Positions 12,201 through 22,124 of a stretch of DNA of 39,692 bases are shown piece by piece. Source of the stretch: Blastocladiella britannica (taxonomy: Eukaryota; Blastocladiomycota; Blastocladiomycetes; Blastocladiales; Blastocladiaceae). The stretch spans positions 1-39,692 of the forward strand of contig MU624623.1 of NCBI GenBank assembly GCA_025349905.2, in the 5' to 3' direction. The notes under the pieces were generated by a model, which saw nothing but the letters and a program-made list of their open reading frames with translations, made no database searches and was not told the DNA's origin. The position numbers and the translations under genes are program-made. Every line of letters begins with the position of its first letter. Position 1 is the first letter of the stretch.

Positions 12201-13537
12201 TGATTGCACTGACGCTGCCGTTCATGGCGCTGGCCATGGTCGCGGTCGTGTACCAGGCGGTGTTTCTGCGGCAACCGGCGTCCATGGTCTCGCTGGCATC
12301 GTGGGTGCTGGTGGCGCTCGTGCACTGCTTGCTGCTCGCGATCTCACGGCACCACGCGCGCATTCTCGAGCTGCTGGCCGTTGCGCTGTACGGATGGGTG
12401 CTGCTGTGGGTAGTGGTACCCGTGATTGGGCTGGCCGTGGTCACGCGCGCGCGGTGGGTCGACCAGTGGCAGGCCGAGGGCGCACCCTGGATCAGGGTTC
12501 CCGGAGCGATCGCCGACCCAGTCGCCGAGCGCGAGGCCGACGCAATGCTGGCGGCGGTCGCGGGGCCTAATGGGTCGTTTGGGTCACTGGGCAGCGGCGG
12601 GAGTGGGTCGTTGGTCCGCAAGGGCGGCATGGTCTCGGCGCCCTCGGCGGCCGTCACGCGCATATCAGCGGGCGGTAACAATGGTGGCAGTTTGCCGCGG
12701 CCCGGCTCGGGATCGGCGATGGTGGCCGCGGCGGCCATTTCGCGGCCGCGCGCGCCCAGTCTGCGGCTGAACGTCACGGTGCCATCGTCGTCGTCCCCCG
12801 CGTACCATCACCGGCGCAGGTCGCCGTCGCCCAACAACGTGACCAGCCCCAACCGAAGCAGTCCCGGGACCACTCCACCGCCGCCGCTGGTCACGCCGGG
12901 CGGGCACGTGTTGTCGCCGATCTTTGGCAGCAGCGATATTGTGTCTGCTGCAGGGTGCGGGAGCGACGCATCGGCCACGCCGTCCATCATTGGTAGCCCA
13001 GTGATTTCGGCGCTGTCGCCGCTGGACGTGGCCAGCGCCGCTGCATCCCGACTCCGCGACCAGCAGCATGGATCCTCGTCGTCGCCGCACCAGGCGTACT
13101 CACCCGGTCTGCCGCTATCACCGGCGGCCCTGATTCCGAGTCCGTACAGCACCGATCTGCAACAACAGGGGCTGCCGTCGTCGCCATTCTCGCCCATGCG
13201 TTTGCAGTCATCGACTGCTGCTGCTGCTGCGGTAGTGGTGCTGGAGGACGAGTCGCCCGAGAAATTGCTGGGGATGCGTGCGTCGGCGTTCCGCACCCGT
13301 GCCGCCCAGGCGCTGGCACGCGAGCTGGCACGCACGCCGCTGGCGATGGTGTCTCTGCCGCTGGCACCGGAACAAGTGCAGGACCTGGCAGACCGCGTCA
13401 CGGAGCGGCTGGTGACGGAGCTGCGGTCCGACAAAGTGGCGTTGCTGGATCACTTGGTGCTGGCCGAAGTGCAGGCGCACCTGGACGGGCTCTGGCGCGA
13501 GCGGTCCGCGATGGCGGCCAGTGCCAGTGCCGTGTAG
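9282..13537 (+). CDS. Divergent chitin synthase-like glycosyltransferase (GT2)
   Basis: Two exons, 9282-10435 and 10492-13537, with a 56-nt intron, give 1399 aa. An N-terminal membrane segment (about residues 9-33) is followed by a roughly 350-aa non-cytosolic region with NRT and NGT sequons. A second hydrophobic stretch follows the splice site. The catalytic core then shows VVPVFAEP, YIVVVKIGHPWER, GNRGKRDS (593-600), the metal-binding DGD (651-653) and GDDR (813-816) where chitin synthases have GEDR. Three membrane helices (about 952-978, 986-1003 and 1011-1040) and an R-W-V-D-Q-W segment follow, as in class IV/V-type enzymes. The C-terminal 350 residues are Ser/Pro-rich with a helical end. 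The expected QRRRW motif reads MVKDW (854-858), keeping only Trp. It may be an altered or inactive chitin synthase relative. Confidence 0.85.
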
Positions 13538-13646
13538 ATTGGAATATATGCAAAAAGATCTGTTTTTATTGGCAAGAGGACACAACCCCCACCCGCAGGT
13601 GGCGACTCCAGCCCGCCTCAAACGGCGCCTGGGTGTGTCTCGGGTA

Positions 13647-14554
13647 ATGGCACCGTCTGGGGTTTTTAAGCCTGGTGCTCCGCCAAGTCCAACTCCAGGA
13701 CGGCCTGCGCCCTGTTGAAGATGTTGAGGGCGACCGATTCGCTCTTTACTGGCTCGCCAAGGCAAACCTGGGCGGGCAGCTGGTGGACGAGGACGTTCCC
13801 AGGGCTCTCGAGTTCTTGGAGCGCGCGGCCATGCTTGGTTTCGTGGACGGTATGTTCCTCGTTTTTTTTTTGAATGCAACGGCATGCACATTTAATAACG
13901 GACTACACGTACAGAGATGGAGATGCTCGCGGACCAGTACCTCGAGGGTGGTGTTGCAGAGGAGGACGCCGATCTGGCGTACGAGTGGCTCAAGAAGGCG
14001 GCGGACAAGGGCTTGGTGTCGGCGATGTGCACGATGGCATGGATGCACGCAGAGGGGAAGGCGGCTGATGCCTCCTCCGCCGAGGCCGTGGTGCTGTACA
14101 AGCGCGCGGCTGAAAAGTACGGATCCTCCGCGGCCCGAGTGGGTCTGGCGGCGATGTACATGTTTGGCACGGGCGTCACGCAAAGCGTGTACCAGGCGCG
14201 GTTGCTGCTGCACCGGGCGGCGGGGCTGGACAACGACGCGGCCATGTTGATGTGTGGATTGGCAACCAAGTACGAGGCAAGGTCCCGCTGCCATCAAGAA
14301 TCAACACGGGCATATGTCCAACAGTGTGCATCGGGTTTGGCGTCCGGCAGACAGTCAACGCGACATTGGTCATTACCGTAGATGGTGCCGTCGCGTGGGA
14401 GGGAGAGCGGCCAGATCCGATCCTCTTCCCGGCAATTGGCGCATCAGGAACCATTGTCGCTGGCGGGATGTACGTCTTATCGGCCAATTTCGGCCTTGCC
14501 TTGTTCAAATGGGAGACCGCCAACGTCGAGCGGGCCGGCCTGGAGCGAATGTAA
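13647..14554 (+). CDS. Sel1-repeat protein with C-terminal partial SPRY-like region
   Basis: The core is firm. 13699-13849 and 13915-14253 carry about four Sel1 (TPR-like) repeats, for example ADLAYEWLKKAADKG and ARLLLHRAAGLDNDAA, split by a 65-nt intron (13850-13914, GTATGT...ACAG). A later open stretch to 14554 in another frame encodes CIGFGVRQTVNATLVITVDG, then LFPAIG and NFGLALFKWE, resembling the second half of a SPRY domain. An intron 14254-14324 (GTGGAT...CAACAG) would join them in frame. The 5' end is uncertain: the first exon lacks an in-frame ATG, and the best candidate is ATG 13647 with a very short 37-nt intron (13662-13698). The gene starts only about 110 bp after the chitin synthase-like stop. 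Sel1 repeats are protein-interaction scaffolds. A truncated or partly decayed gene is possible. Confidence 0.5.
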
Positions 14555-14634
14555 AATTTTGTTTCTGCTACTCCGAGATCCAGAGGCTGGAAGTGCACCA
14601 ATTTGGAGAAAAAGAAGAAAAAACAGAAGTTCAT

Positions 14635-15573
14635 TCAGTCCTTCTTGCGGGCGACGCGCATGATGATATCCCACTCGACCGTGACGGGCATGAGCACCTT
14701 GGTGTTGGCATCCTTGGGCCACGCGGCTTCGAACCGCGGCTGCCATTCTGCCACCGGATCGAGTCCCGCCGCCTTCGCGTTCCCAACCGCGCTCCACGAG
14801 CTAATGAACCCGATCAAGTGCTCGAGCTCCCATGCATCCACGACCGTCCACGGCTTGGGTGCAGGTACCACTTCGACCAACTCGTCCACCACCGGGAACG
14901 GCAGCGCCGTGTACCGCGAGTCGACGTACTTGCGGATGATGCCGTCCCACCAGTGACCCGCGTGCAGCATTTCGTAGAACGCGTCAAACTCGGCCTGCAG
15001 TGCGGTGCTGGTGAGGCGCGGGATCGGGTACGTCCACACCGCCAGGTGGCCGCCCGGACGCAACGCGGTGGCTGCGGCGCCGTAGAACCGCGGCAAGTCG
15101 AACCAGTGCACGGCCTGGGCGACCGTGACCAGGTCGGCGGCGGCCTCCGGTACGTGGTCGGCCAGATCGGTCGCGGTGGCCACCGCGAACTGCACGTTTT
15201 TTGGGCCACCAACAATTTCGTTGGCCTGGGCGATCTGCCCGGGGCTGCCGTCGAGGCCCAGGACGCGCGAGTACCGCCGCGACAGCTCGAACGTCGCTTG
15301 GCCCGTGCCGCACCCGACGTCCACGGCCAGCGTGTCCTTGTTTTGATTGGTAGACGTAGAGGTAAGCGACCCAAGGTAGTCGTACATGGCGGCCGGGTAC
15401 GTCGGACGGTACTTGGAGTAGTGGGTCGCCAGGCCGCCGAACCGGTCCAGGAACTCGGCCGGTTTCATCGCGTCGGTGTTGCTTTTGGTCATTGTGATGG
15501 CGGTCTTTGAGAGGGTGCGGGTCAGGGGAAGAAAGAGAGTGGGTGCGGCACGCTGGACAGTCCGGGCGAGCAT
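14635..15573 (-). CDS. SAM-dependent methyltransferase, Tmt1/Crg1-like
   Basis: Single exon of 312 aa. It is a class I methyltransferase: motif I VDVGCGTGQ (residues 84-92) binds S-adenosylmethionine, the acidic LGLDGSPGQI follows strand beta-2, and TVAQAVHWFDLPRF is the hallmark segment of the trans-aconitate methyltransferase / Crg1 group. RPGGHLAVWTYP follows. The C-terminal strand (VEWDIIMRVARKKD) also fits. Yeast Tmt1 methylates trans-aconitate and Crg1 acts on small toxic molecules; the substrate here is unknown. Residues 1-27 are basic and Ser/Thr-rich (TVQRAAPTLFLPLTRTLSK) and could be a mitochondrial presequence, with translation from Met28 giving a cytosolic form. It converges with the Sel1 gene (80 bp between stops). 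Confidence 0.9.
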   Translation of the reverse strand: MLARTVQRAAPTLFLPLTRTLSKTAITMTKSNTDAMKPAEFLDRFGGLATHYSKYRPTYPAAMYDYLGSLTSTSTNQNKDTLAVDVGCGTGQATFELSRRYSRVLGLDGSPGQIAQANEIVGGPKNVQFAVATATDLADHVPEAAADLVTVAQAVHWFDLPRFYGAAATALRPGGHLAVWTYPIPRLTSTALQAEFDAFYEMLHAGHWWDGIIRKYVDSRYTALPFPVVDELVEVVPAPKPWTVVDAWELEHLIGFISSWSAVGNAKAAGLDPVAEWQPRFEAAWPKDANTKVLMPVTVEWDIIMRVARKKD

Positions 15574-15713
15574 TTATCTTTACCTTGAGTCAATAAGCGA
15601 GGAAGGGGAAGGGATCCACACGGTTGACTTATACGCTCAGCAGAGGATCACGTCGAGTCGAGCCGAGTTCCCGTTCCCGCCCCCACGGATGATTCCGCCA
15701 CTGCATGAATGGA

Positions 15714-17745
15714 TCATTTTATTCCCGGCCGCACGAGGAAGAGCGACTCAGAAATGGAAAAGACGGAGGAATCATAGAAGACACACGTCGCATTAAAGGA
15801 TCCGCTGCCGATCCCGAGCATGGACAGCATCCGCTGGGCTATGGAAGGCGCAACAATCGGCACTGGTTTCACGGGCTCCGTTTCCTCCACGACGATCCAG
15901 TCCGGGTGAGCAAGCACTCCCTGCTCCCACCAGCGGACCACCTTCGAATCGATCACTTCGTTTCCCAACCGGTCCCGAACCGCGTCACTCACTGGTCCGA
16001 TCTCTTGGCCGTGCACCCGCCGAACTTGGGCCCGGCGGGTCTCGAGCAGCGTTGGGGTGACTTTGATTGGCAACTGACGCGACCCCACAACGCCAGCGCA
16101 GGCAAGTTGCGCGCGAACCGGGAGTCATCGAGCACGTGGGCCGAGTACTTGAGCGGCAACCCACTGGTACGCCACCACTCGATCGCGTCCGTGGCAGCAT
16201 GGTCGGTCGCGTTCTTGAGCGCTGCATCCGAGAATAGAAGCGGGTGACCGTAGTGTCCGTGTCCGCGTGACATTCACCACTCGAGCAACACGTACGCATT
16301 GCCCGAGCTGGGGCTGTCCATAGAGCTCGCGTTGTACAGGAACGGCACCGTGACAGGGTTCCGCGCGTGCTGGCTCGCCCAAAATTCCAAACCTGAAGTG
16401 CTGCTGTTGTTTGTTGCGAGGCGGATCGCGGCCGGGCTACATGGCATGACCTTTTTAGCGGCCACGTACTCGGCCAAGATCCAGTCAAGCAGAGCCACGT
16501 TCCCGCTCCCGCTGGCAGCAGCAACGTTTCTTTATTAATCTTGATGGTAGCCCCGTGCGCCTTGAGCCACTGCAACACTTCCAGGTGGCCGTTCTCAAAG
16601 ATCTCGGTCTGGGATCTCGTCGACGCGCGGAACGGCGGAATGGGCATCTTGTGCTCGACGATCACCCACTCGAGCACATCGATGCGGCCCGCGTATGCGG
16701 CCTGGAGAGCCAAAAACGGAATCACTTGGCGCTGGAGCTTGGCCCAGAACCAGTCAAGCGTCGCGATCGGGCATTTCCACAACTCTGGGCCATCGGCAAT
16801 TCGTTTAAGGGTGTGGAGTGGCACCTGGCGCGCCGAATAGTACCAGTCGAGAGCGTCGGTACGTCCCGCCAGCGCGAACCCCTCGATCCAGATCCGGTCG
16901 TCGTGGCCCATCCTCACGGCGGTCCCTGTGGTCTCCATCTCGGACACCAGCAGGTCCATGGGCGCGGTCATGGCGAAAGCGACTTGGTCAGCGCGGTCCC
17001 AGGTCATGGGCCGGCGCATAATGTCGGTATCGTGCGCAAATTCGTGGAACCACCGGGCAAGCGTGTCGGAATGGCGGCTGCGCGCGATTGCCTGGCCGTA
17101 GAACGCGGCCGAGAGCCGGTTGGACTGCGCCGCCGGAAGGTGCAGTCGCCACCACTGCAGTACCGTTAAGTGGCCCGCGGTGGTGCTGGCAAACAGGACC
17201 ACGGACGGAGCACCGTATACGGCGACTTGGGCAAGCGAGAGATCCATTGTCGTGGTCCGCCACCAGTCCAGGACTGCAGTGTGGTTGCCCTCGGACGAGG
17301 CGGCCATGGCGTCGGCAACCGTGCCTAGCGCCGACAGCCTGATGATCGCCTCGTTGGTGGTGGCGGGACCGAAGGACCGCCCCGGCGTATAATGCCCGTG
17401 CGCCACCAGCCACGCCAGGACCGGCATAATGGCCTCCGCGCGACGCGTGGACGACCAGCTGGTGGACCGGGTCGCCTTTGTCTATCAAGGGAAGCCCAAG
17501 TTGGACCGCAGCACCAGGAGGTCGACGCGACCAGCACCTGCGGCCGCGACCGCCGTGCCTTGTTCCAGGAGCAACAATGCCATGCGTGCGGTGCGCGGAA
17601 GGGTGGCGGCGGCCGCGTTGACATTGAGCAGACACGTAAGCCGGTCCGGGTCGCTCACGCCCGCGGCCATGGCGTGCAGTAAATGACACACGGGCAACGC
17701 AGCGGCGAAGGCCAGGACGCGGTCAATGACGTCGAATGGAAGCAT
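15714..17745 (-). pseudogene. Broken ankyrin-like repeat gene (W-rich family)
   Basis: Read from 17745 towards 15714, the sequence encodes an N-terminal helix (MLPFDVIDRVLAFAAALPVC) and then imperfect repeats of about 30-35 residues such as GHLTVLQWWRLH, GRIDVLEWVIVEH and GHLEVLQWLKAHGATI. The frame is broken several times. There is a double stop (TGA TAG) near 17475, with the missing segment in another frame before returning near 17427. A one-base shift lies near 16513, an in-frame TGA at 16274-16276 sits where the family has a second Trp (LEW-stop), and another shift lies near 16090. Neighbouring genes have no such breaks, so these look like real decay rather than poor sequence. It is related to the intact gene at 18451-20169 and points away from it. 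The function of the family is unknown; ankyrin-like arrays usually bind proteins. Confidence 0.75.
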
Positions 17746-18001
17746 TTATTTTTATATCGACGAGGGCGAAGAGAACGGGAGCTCGGTGGGCGTCCAAGGG
17801 CGGACGAAGGGACACGGGCACGGCACAAGAGGGTGCAGTGGTGTCAGAGATGACAAATCTGCAGAGGACGCGAAGGAACGCGTACGCAGAGTCGTCGGCG
17901 GGAACGCGCCAGACGTCCGAAGTCAAAAAGCAATGTGACTTTGATCCAACTCCCATGCATCCTCCTTTGTGCCCACCGCAGAATAAAAAAAAGGTAGAGC
18001 C

Positions 18002-18072
18002 CAATCTCGTCGGGATTCGAACCCGAGTTTCTCGCACGGCAGAAGAGTGTCGTACCACTGGACCACGAGGTA
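18002..18072 (-). tRNA. tRNA-Gly(GCC)-like sequence, probably degenerate
   Basis: The minus strand reads as a 71-nt tRNA closest to tRNA-Gly with anticodon GCC in the loop CTGCCGT. The T arm is perfect (TCGGG / CCCGA around TTCGAAT). A good A box (TGGTCCAGTGG) and B box (GGTTCGAATCC) are present, and a run of eight T downstream could terminate Pol III. Against function: the acceptor stem has two mismatches (positions 1-72 and 3-70) and the anticodon stem one (30-40). It could be a weak tRNA gene, a tRNA pseudogene, or the head of a tRNA-derived SINE. Confidence 0.5.
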
Positions 18073-18356
18073 GGGTGAAATTGAAATGTCCTCCTCACTA
18101 CCACGTCTTGATCGAAATTGGAGATCAAAGATAATAATTCGCGAATAATTCACTCCCGTCATGCTTTCTGCTTCGCCTTCAGTGATTTTTTTTCGTTTAA
18201 CAATGTACTTGAGAAGCAAAGCGTAGTCGGATTACATTAATAAAAATTCTGTGTGACGACTCGGCTTACGCGAGCACTGTTTTGCAGAAAAGTTGGAGAA
18301 AATATAAAGGTTGTGGGGAGAGGGAGCCGTAATTGAAACGCATACACGGCATCCAT

Positions 18357-18430
18357 GCGCCTTGAGCCACCAATGATCAAGACGCTATCCTGCCGTGCTA
18401 GAAATTCGGGTTCGACTCCCAAAGGGATTG
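18357..18430 (+). tRNA. Second tRNA-Gly-like sequence, degenerate
   Basis: This plus-strand copy shares CTGCCGTGC, the GGTTCGA B box and the 3' GGATTGGGCTC with the tRNA-like sequence at 18002-18072. It also has the same 30-40 mismatch in the anticodon stem and a T6 run after it. The acceptor and T stems are poorer and the A box is not conserved, so it is unlikely to be a working tRNA. It ends 20 bp before the start codon of the ankyrin-like gene, so it may sit in that gene's promoter or leader. Confidence 0.35.
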
Positions 18431-18450
18431 GGCTCCCCATTTTTTATACC

Positions 18451-20169
18451 ATGAGGGTGTGCTTGGCCATCGATATGTTGGTGGACGCCGTGGCGGTGCT
18501 GGCGTCGCGGCACACTTTTGCTCTGGTTAACGCAATACAGTTCCTGGCGATCCTGCCCCGCGCGCGCATTCCACGAGCACACCGTGCCATCCTTCGCCGA
18601 TTCATGGCACGCACACACCTCGGCGCCTTGGGCCAACTCGACCTTCTTGCTCTCGTTTCACCATCAACCGAGTTTGAGCTCAACCGGATCGCCCTTGGCG
18701 CGTGTGCGCAAGGCCACATCCCGATCCTGACCTGGGTTTATGGCGTGCACCCACGCTGCTCGGTCTTTTTGCCGCCACCACAGTCGTTTCTGGACGAGGA
18801 CACGCTATTTTCCGAGTTTCTCGCGACTGCCTTTTCGCACCACCAACTGGGCGTCCTGGACTGGCTCTCGGCGACGCTCGGTGCCGAAGTTCTTGCGCCG
18901 TTTGCCCCGCTCATGGCTCAATGCGCGACACAGTGCTTTGATGTGCCAGCGCTGAAATGGATCAGGCGCCAGCCTCACATATCCCCGTTGACCTTCGATT
19001 TCGCCGCGCTACCGCAGTCCACGCAATGCACCACCACGACTGCCGGCGCGATCGTGGCCACGCTCGAGTGGTGGAAGGCCGAGCACGCTTCGCGCGGTCA
19101 ACTTCTCGTCGAAATTGGAGCAGACCCGTTTGAGGCCGCCCTGGGCATGTGCGAGGTGCCAGGGGTCGACCGCGTGATCGAGTGGTGGTACGCGTACTAT
19201 GCACGGCACGGGCTGGCCTGGCCCGCGTGCTACCAGTCCGATCTGACCGACATGCTGCGCAATGGACAGTGCAACCAGTTTATATGGTGGTGGGCCACTG
19301 CTTCCCCCACGAGCCCGTGGCTGGTCATCGACACCCAAGTGGTACAACTCATGTGCGACTACGGCACGGTAGAGTTGCTGGACTGGTGGTGGGCACTCGA
19401 TAGCGCAGCCAACAAAAAGACTTGGCGCCCGCGCGAGTGCTTCACACGCGCGCCGATCGCCGAGTGGTGGTACCAAAAGGCGCTGGCGGGGCTCTGCGAT
19501 ATGGCGGTGCTCGAGATCCGGCCCGAGTTGGCTGGCGTGTCCAAATTCGAGTGCCTCGTCAACCGTATCGGCGGTCCCCCTGCTGATCTCTCGGCTTTGA
19601 AATGGTGGTGGCAAGAGAACCACCGGACGATACTTGGTTTGGAGCTGGCACTGAGCGAGAGAGCACTGTTCAAGCTGGTGCGGTGGGGATGGGCCGACTG
19701 CATTAGGTGGTACTTCGAGTCGGTTTGCTCCGAGTCTGCTCGTATCCCCGACATCAGCGCCCGCATTGTACTAGCACTCATTTGTGACCGGGAGCCGCGG
19801 TTGGATCTGGTCGAGTGGCTGTGGCAGCTGCACATTGATCACAACGTGCCCTTTCCCTTGCCGGCCACAGCAAAGACCATCATTGACGTTTTTTCGAGTG
19901 AGAACGGGTCTGCATCCGTGGCGCTCGACTATCTGTGGGACCTGCACGCCCGTGCTGGTGTCCCGTTCCAAGCTGCCACCGCCACGGCCAGCTGCGTCCA
20001 CGCCTGGCGACTGCTGCACTTTGATCAAGTCGACTGGTGGTATGCCATGCACCGAGTCCACGGGTACGTGTTCCCTACCGCTGCCGAGCTCCGGAACGAG
20101 ATTGTCGCCGATCAAGGGCAGGCCGCATCTGAAGCGTGGTTGGATCGGCATTTTTATATTTCGCAGTAG
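18451..20169 (+). CDS. Ankyrin-like W-rich repeat protein
   Basis: Single exon of 572 aa from ATG 18451. The frame is open further upstream to 18355, but that part reads through a tRNA-like sequence and is not family-like; Met at 18475 is also possible. Helical repeats of about 30-40 residues end in Trp-rich motifs: GVLDWLSAT, ATLEWWKAEHA, RVIEWWYAYY, ELLDWWWALD, ALKWWWQENH, DLVEWLWQLH and QVDWWYAMH. This matches the style of divergent ankyrin-like repeat families that are expanded in some early-diverging fungi and oomycetes. No signal peptide, F-box or enzymatic domain is evident; the N terminus (VDAVAVLASRHTFALVNAI) is helical. It is related to the broken gene at 15714-17745. The role is unknown; scaffold or protein binding is likely from the architecture. 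Confidence 0.8.
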   Translation: MRVCLAIDMLVDAVAVLASRHTFALVNAIQFLAILPRARIPRAHRAILRRFMARTHLGALGQLDLLALVSPSTEFELNRIALGACAQGHIPILTWVYGVHPRCSVFLPPPQSFLDEDTLFSEFLATAFSHHQLGVLDWLSATLGAEVLAPFAPLMAQCATQCFDVPALKWIRRQPHISPLTFDFAALPQSTQCTTTTAGAIVATLEWWKAEHASRGQLLVEIGADPFEAALGMCEVPGVDRVIEWWYAYYARHGLAWPACYQSDLTDMLRNGQCNQFIWWWATASPTSPWLVIDTQVVQLMCDYGTVELLDWWWALDSAANKKTWRPRECFTRAPIAEWWYQKALAGLCDMAVLEIRPELAGVSKFECLVNRIGGPPADLSALKWWWQENHRTILGLELALSERALFKLVRWGWADCIRWYFESVCSESARIPDISARIVLALICDREPRLDLVEWLWQLHIDHNVPFPLPATAKTIIDVFSSENGSASVALDYLWDLHARAGVPFQAATATASCVHAWRLLHFDQVDWWYAMHRVHGYVFPTAAELRNEIVADQGQAASEAWLDRHFYISQ

Positions 20170-20336
20170 ATATGGCATGATTGCGCTGCTGCGGCCAGAT
20201 TATTTCACACCGCAGTGCGCTTCAGATCATTTTCCCATCATGCATATTGTTTGAACTCTCGCATTTTCCCATCAACTCTGAACCTCTTTGCCACAATACC
20301 ACTCGTCGTCGACCGATCTTGATAAATTTAAAGATA

Positions 20337-22015
20337 ATGCGCCTACTTGCGTTCCTGGGCATCCTGACACTGTGTCTGACGGCGTCCGTGGCGGTCCATG
20401 CCGATGGAAACAACCAAGACGCGCACCCAATCCCCGTGACCACCGACATAGCCGCTGCCCAAAGCTTGTACTCGGATCTGCTGTCGGCGGATCAAGTGGC
20501 CGATGCGGCCGAAACGGCAGCACGCACGTTGGCGGGTCTGCTCAATCTTGCCGCCCAGGGACAAAACTACATTGTCGTGCTTAATCCCAACGCAGATGTT
20601 GCCCAAAGTACGTCTCCTATTATACAACGCGGATCTTCCTGAATGCTCACATGAAAAAATTAAAAGTCCTGGACCACCACAATTGGCTTGCCGAAAAGTT
20701 ACTCTCGCTGGTCGGCCTGGGCCACGTAGTTCACAAGTACCACTTGGAGCCCGCGGTGGCATCGTCATCAACGCCATCCTCCGAAGCAGGCACCGCCGAA
20801 GTTTCATCGTCGGGAACCGGCGGCGCGTTTTACGGGTACAGCGGGACCTTCCACCCGTCGATCGTGCAGTTCCTGTCGGGCCTGCCAATCGTGTCGGTGA
20901 TCGAGCCCGATGCAATTGCGTCGATCGGGCAGTCGACGACGCTGGCCAGCACCAACACCCAGACGCGCACGTCGTGGTCGCTGGCGCGGATTTCGCGCAA
21001 GTCGCGGCCCAACTACAACGACCCGAACCAGATGACGTACACGTACAATTTCCGGCGCGGGCTCGGGACCGAGGTGTATGTGCTTGACACTGGAAGTATG
21101 TCTTCAAACCTTTTTCTCTGCGGGGACTGTACAAATACTGACATGTCTTCAATGGATGAAGTCTACACGCAACATGCTGACTTTGGCGGCCGCGCCAAGA
21201 CCACGACGGTTCCGGGAGTGCCGCAGACGGGCGGCGATCCAAACGGCCACGGAACGCATGTGGCCGGGATCATAGGATCCGCCACGTTCGGCGTGTCCAA
21301 GGCCGCGAGCCTGTTCGCGGTACAGGTGCTGGGTGCCAGTGGAACGGGGCCGTGGTCCAATATCATTAAAGGGATCGAATTTGTGGTGCAGCGCCGGCGG
21401 GCGTCGGGCAAGCCGACGGTGATCAAGTGCGTTGTTCTTCATCACTGGGGTATTGTGTGAGACTCAAACTGACGATATCGTGTACCAGTATGTCGGTCAC
21501 GGGCACCCTGAGTACGTCGCTGGACAATGCGCTGGTGGCCGCGACCAACAACAACGTGCACGTGGTGGTAGCGGCCGGCAACGAAGCGTCCGAGACTTGC
21601 AAGCAGTCCCCCGGTCACTTGGGCGGCGGCACGTCGGCAGTGATTGTGGTGGGATCCATGGGCCAGTCCGATTCGTTCTCGTACTTTTCCAACTGGGGTG
21701 GATGCAACGATATCAATGCCCCGGGAGAGTTTATTGACTCGCTGGGCACGTCGGGGGTCACTTCGCGACGCACCATGTCGGGCACGAGTATGGCTAGTCC
21801 CCATGTTGCGGTACGTTTTGATCATTGATCTTTTGTTGAGACTGATCTTACCGGTTTGAAATACGGAACAGGGCGCCGTGTCGCTCCTGCTGTCCCAAGT
21901 GCCGTCGTGGTCGCCGATGCAGGTGAAAAACTACCTCAAGGGTCTGGCGCCCATGGCCATCACCAACACGCGCGGATCCACCAGCAAGATGCTCTATGTC
22001 GCCCCTCGCGTGTAG
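20337..22015 (+). CDS. Secreted subtilisin-like serine protease (S8, proteinase K type)
   Basis: Five exons (20337-20607, 20667-21095, 21162-21426, 21489-21810, 21872-22015) join in frame to 476 aa; introns are 59-66 nt. Residues 1-22 form a signal peptide (MRLLAFLGILTLCLTASVA). Residues about 75-165 are an I9 propeptide: YIVVLNP, then HHNWLAE and FYGYSGTFHPSIVQFL, ending at VSVIEPD. The catalytic triad is intact: Asp231 in VLDTG, His263 in NGHGTHVAG and Ser422 in GTSMASPHVA, with AAGNEA supplying the oxyanion Asn. This order is that of fungal extracellular proteases, made as zymogens and self-cleaved after folding. It would degrade external protein for nutrition or host and cell-wall remodelling. 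It converges with the histidine kinase, whose stop is 110 bp away. Confidence 0.95.
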
Positions 22016-22124
22016 AGCAATGAAGGGAACGACGACAGGTCGCTGCGGAAAATATTTACCATCCACTTCTTTTTAAGGCAGGCATAATGAGCAAATGAAT
22101 AAATAATTTTATATCATTGTATTT

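Larger units (their letters stand above)
17746..18450. other. Intergenic region with two tRNA-like sequences
   Basis: About 700 bp lie between the divergent ankyrin-like pseudogene and its intact relative. Apart from the two tRNA-Gly-like sequences annotated separately, I see no conserved coding sequence. 18073-18330 is AT-rich. Confidence 0.5.

Noticed and set aside
14254..15510. Long plus-strand frame across the methyltransferase
   Set aside because: The minus strand encodes an intact SAM methyltransferase with all motifs; the plus frame is its antisense.
16555..17169. Plus-strand open frame across the ankyrin-like pseudogene
   Set aside because: It has no family pattern; the minus strand carries the W-rich repeats.
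18355..18450. N-terminal extension of the ankyrin-like protein
   Set aside because: The extra residues are a translation of the tRNA-like sequence; ATG 18451 fits the family better.
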